A DNA stretch of 64,000 bases from Seohaeicola sp024304985 (GTDB lineage Bacteria > Pseudomonadota > Alphaproteobacteria > Rhodobacterales > Rhodobacteraceae). The notes beneath the pieces are model-generated. The model saw only the letters and a program-made list of their open reading frames with translations, was not told where the DNA came from and did no database searches. Shown here piece after piece: positions 62,701-64,000 of the stretch (positions are counted from its first letter, which is position 1; each line of letters begins with the position of its first letter). The stretch lies in assembly GCF_028802875.1 (NCBI RefSeq), contig NZ_JARAMP010000022.1:4039-68038 (forward strand). The letters are read 5' to 3'. The position numbers were made by a program, and so were the translations under genes.

Positions 62701-63202
62701 AGGCGACATCCGACTGATGCGGCATCGAGGACGAGACGCAACCGTGATCATCCCCCGCCACGACAAGCACGCCTCCCATCGGTGACGATCCATAGGCATT
62801 GCCATGTTTCAGCGCGTCACCGGAACGGTCCACGCCCGGCCCCTTGCCATACCACATCGAGAAAATGCCCTCGACCTCGCATGCCGGATCAAGCACCGCC
62901 TGCTGGGCACCCAGTACCGCAGTCGCACCCAGATCTTCGTTCACAGCCGGAAGAAACTCGATCCGCGATTCGGTCAGGCGCTTTTGCTGCCGCCACATCT
63001 CCATATCCAGCCCACCCAAGGGCGAGCCACGATAGCCTGACACAAAACCTGCCGTGTTCCGCCCGGCCGCACGGTCGCGCCGTGCCTGATCCAGCATCAC
63101 CCGCACAAGTGCCTGGGTGCCCGTCAGATAAACGCGCCCCTCTGTCAGGGCATAACGGTCGTCAAGGTGGTAGGTGGCGAAACGGCTGCCTTCAGCGGTC
63201 AT
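59786..63202 (-). CDS. Indolepyruvate ferredoxin oxidoreductase, fused alpha-beta subunits
   Basis: A 1138-residue oxidoreductase oxidising aryl-pyruvates (indolepyruvate from aromatic amino acid breakdown) to aryl-acetyl-CoA. Pyrimidine-binding and TPP domains (PYFCSGCPHNTSTKLPEG, GIGCHVMAGWMD) are followed by Cys-rich cluster motifs (CEGCGDCSVESNC near residue 635, then CNKDFSCLNGFC) and a C-terminal gamma/beta-type domain. AGGAG lies six bases before the ATG. The divergent Lrp/AsnC gene is the likely regulator. Confidence 0.93.
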   Translation of the reverse strand: MTAEGSRFATYHLDDRYALTEGRVYLTGTQALVRVMLDQARRDRAAGRNTAGFVSGYRGSPLGGLDMEMWRQQKRLTESRIEFLPAVNEDLGATAVLGAQQAVLDPACEVEGIFSMWYGKGPGVDRSGDALKHGNAYGSSPMGGVLVVAGDDHGCVSSSMPHQSDVAFMAWFMPTLNPASIAEYLEFGAYGFALSRFSGTWVGFKAISETVEAGQSVELPKDRVFIQPDFTSPPGGLHVRRSDMPSPEIETRISAKLDAVEAFVEANPIDRRIYDIANARFGIVTTGKAHLDLMEALRLLGLDEAACRRLGIDVYKVGMVWPLARRDALAFVKGKEEVLVVEEKRGIIESQFKEYFYDWPGDKPRKMVGKHRAAGDPLIPWTGELTPLMLVPIVAERLARFFPEEGLTEKARALTATPAPVLSVPGATRTPYFCSGCPHNTSTKLPEGSMAASGIGCHVMAGWMDRNTVGYAQMGGEGVPWAAASRFNGKRHIFQNLGEGTWYHSGSLAIRQAVAAGANITYKILYNDAVAMTGGQPVDGPVSPAAIAQSCRAEGVERIALVSDDPDKFTRGDFPAGTTFHDRADLDPVQRELREVKGVSVLIYEQTCATEKRRRRKRGTMEDPARHVMINPLVCEGCGDCSVESNCLSVEPRDTALGRKRKINLSSCNKDFSCLNGFCPSFVTIEGGQRRKPQPAGLDLPALMADLPRPAAADLSQPYNLLVAGVGGTGVVTIGALITMAAHLEGKGASVLDFTGFAQKFGTVLGYVRIGATPEAIHQVRIETGAADAVIGCDAVVCSAPKASVHYRRGTEVVLNRAEMPTGDLVLHRDADLKIDAREALIRATVGDPHVIAFDANVAAERLMGDAVFANMMMLGAAFQRGLVPVSEVALKQAILLNGVAIEKNGTAFDLGRIIAVRPEVFALLHEAPKAPETLEALIAHRAEFLTGYQDAAYAKRFTDRIARFRAALPEAGDDVVAEAARSLFRLMAYKDEYEVARLHTEGTFEAEIAEAFEGDFKVKYHLAPPLLPLGKDARGRPNKRAFGPWMRPAFKVLARMKGLRGSALDPFAYSADRKLDRQLLDWFEGVMTHVELSFDPAHADTALALLKTAQDIRGYGPVRHAAADKMMAEAAARMPAA

Positions 63203-63323
63203 GATGGACTCCTGTTTGTCTGACAGGATCGCACGGCGCATGTGAAAATACTGGTCAAAATAGTTGCTAATTACGGCGCTATGTGGAATTATTTTTCTAT
63301 TTATTTCATTTTTCTGGTATCTC

Positions 63324-63767
63324 ATGTCAGCACTGGACGCAATCGACCAGCGGATTCTTCAAACGCTTCAGGAAGACAGCCGCATTTCGAACGCCGATCT
63401 TGCCGAAAAGGCAGGACTGTCAGCCTCGTCCTGTTGGCGCAGGGTCAAGGCGCTTGAGGAAAGCGGTGTCGTCCGCCACTACACCGTGGCGCTCGACGAC
63501 GAGAAACAGGGCCTTGGCTTCGGGGCCATCGTCCATGTCCACCTGACGCGCCACGACCCGGAACAACTTGACGCCTTCATCCGCGCTGTCCAGAACCGCC
63601 CCGAGATCCGCGCCTGCTACGCAACCACCGGACAGGCTGATTATCATCTGCATGTCGTCTGCGCGGACATCGAAGCGTATAACCTGTTCCTCGAACGGGT
63701 TCTCTTTCGCATCCCCGCTGTCGCCAGCGCCCAGACCAACGTCATCCTGCGCACGATCAAACGGTGA
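63324..63767 (+). CDS. Lrp/AsnC family transcriptional regulator
   Basis: A 147-residue regulator with an N-terminal helix-turn-helix (IDQRILQTLQEDSRISNADLAEKAGLS) and a C-terminal RAM ligand-binding domain (CYATTGQADYHLHVVCADIEAYNLFL). The start is the ATG at 63324. It diverges from the indolepyruvate oxidoreductase gene across a 121-base AT-rich gap, and probably controls it in response to an aromatic amino acid or keto-acid. Confidence 0.93.
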   Translation: MSALDAIDQRILQTLQEDSRISNADLAEKAGLSASSCWRRVKALEESGVVRHYTVALDDEKQGLGFGAIVHVHLTRHDPEQLDAFIRAVQNRPEIRACYATTGQADYHLHVVCADIEAYNLFLERVLFRIPAVASAQTNVILRTIKR

Positions 63768-63915
63768 GTGGGGGGTGTAGTCGCGCAGTAGGCAACCGCG
63801 GTGGTCCATTAACTCCGATCGTAATGGGATGGGCAAATGATCCAAGAGATTTGATCGGCCAAGCGGCCCGAAGCTGAGTGAACTCACGCTGAAGCGCAAT
63901 TTCTGATTTGTTCTT
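63768..63915. other. Gap before the transposase fragment (148 bases)
   Basis: Nothing is confidently recognised here. It must hold the outer end of the IS30-type element whose transposase stop is at 63916, but I cannot define the terminal inverted repeat from one end alone. Confidence 0.4.
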
Positions 63916-64000
63916 TTAGCTCAGCCGGTTCTGGATTTCCATCAAGTTGGCTTCGAAGACTTCCGCGGGTGTGTTGTAACCCAAACACTTGCGCGGTGTT
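63916..64000 (-). mobile_element. IS30-family transposase, C-terminal end only (window edge)
   Basis: Reading the minus strand from base 63999 gives the peptide TPRKCLGYNTPAEVFEANL followed by MEIQNRLS and a TAA stop (63916-63918). NTPRKCLGYxTPAEVF is the hallmark end of IS30-family transposases. About 27 codons are present; the rest of the element continues past the window. It is a partial gene, whether intact outside is unknown. Confidence 0.85.

Noticed and set aside
1..64000. tRNA, rRNA or CRISPR content
   Set aside because: No cloverleaf-like segment, rRNA-like stretch or regularly spaced direct repeat was seen; a tRNA or covariance-model search was not possible here.

Overview
The window comes from an alphaproteobacterium of the Rhodobacteraceae (Roseobacter group or close relative), most likely an aerobic anoxygenic phototroph. 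The evidence is half of a bacteriochlorophyll photosynthesis gene cluster in Roseobacter/Rhodobacter order, an oxygen-dependent ring cyclase (AcsF) with no BchE seen, a C4-pathway ALA synthase, and many TRAP and ABC uptake systems for organic acids and amino compounds. The DNA is GC-rich, so most genes have long antisense shadow frames that are not genes. I found no tRNA, rRNA or CRISPR array, and no gene-free stretch longer than about 250 bases.

Region 1 (1-15494) is catabolic. It opens with the 3' end of a TRAP large permease, an amidase and a small membrane protein. Next come a dihydropyrimidinase/hydantoinase-like gene (minus strand) divergent from a GntR/FCD regulator, and then a long plus-strand run: VOC protein, dipeptide-type ABC transporter (binding protein, two permeases, two ATPases), a second binding-protein homologue with no signal peptide, a deaminase-type amidohydrolase, a hydantoin-racemase-like protein, a DapA-superfamily aldolase/lyase and an atypical SDR. 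From the first permease gene onward these genes mostly overlap by 1-11 bases, which suggests one pathway. I infer uptake and breakdown of a cyclic ureide or other N-heterocycle/amide. Several enzymes lack canonical catalytic residues, so the chemistry may be undescribed.

Region 2 (15574-37639) is a photosynthesis subcluster: bchF-bchN-bchB-bchH-bchL-bchM-lhaA-puhA-puhB-puhC-orf98-acsF-puhE-hemA on the minus strand, divergent from ppaA/aerR-ppsR-bchG-(BCH MFS protein)-bchP-idi on the plus strand. Three PpsR-type boxes (two perfect TGT-N12-ACA, one near match) lie in the divergent bchF/ppaA promoter region, and a fourth, perfect box lies over the first codons of bchG. The puf, crt, bchCXYZ and bchDI genes are absent and both ends abut unrelated genes, so the cluster appears split.

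Region 3 (37663-49074) holds a flotillin-like SPFH protein, a coniferyl-alcohol-dehydrogenase-like SDR, two aldehyde dehydrogenases and a complete branched-chain-type ABC transporter (LivKHMGF), with a divergent AraC regulator. LivF carries an unusual tail of about 158 residues. The set suggests uptake and oxidation of aromatic, possibly lignin-derived, alcohols and aldehydes.

Region 4 (49129-57665) is a D-erythronate/L-threonate catabolic locus: a LacI regulator divergent from denD-dctPQM-ltnD-otnK-otnC-otnI, with a perfect 14-bp palindromic operator in the shared promoter. Region 5 (57748-64000) contains a TrkA/TrkH potassium transporter, a fused indolepyruvate ferredoxin oxidoreductase divergent from an Lrp/AsnC regulator, and the C-terminal end of an IS30-family transposase cut by the window edge.
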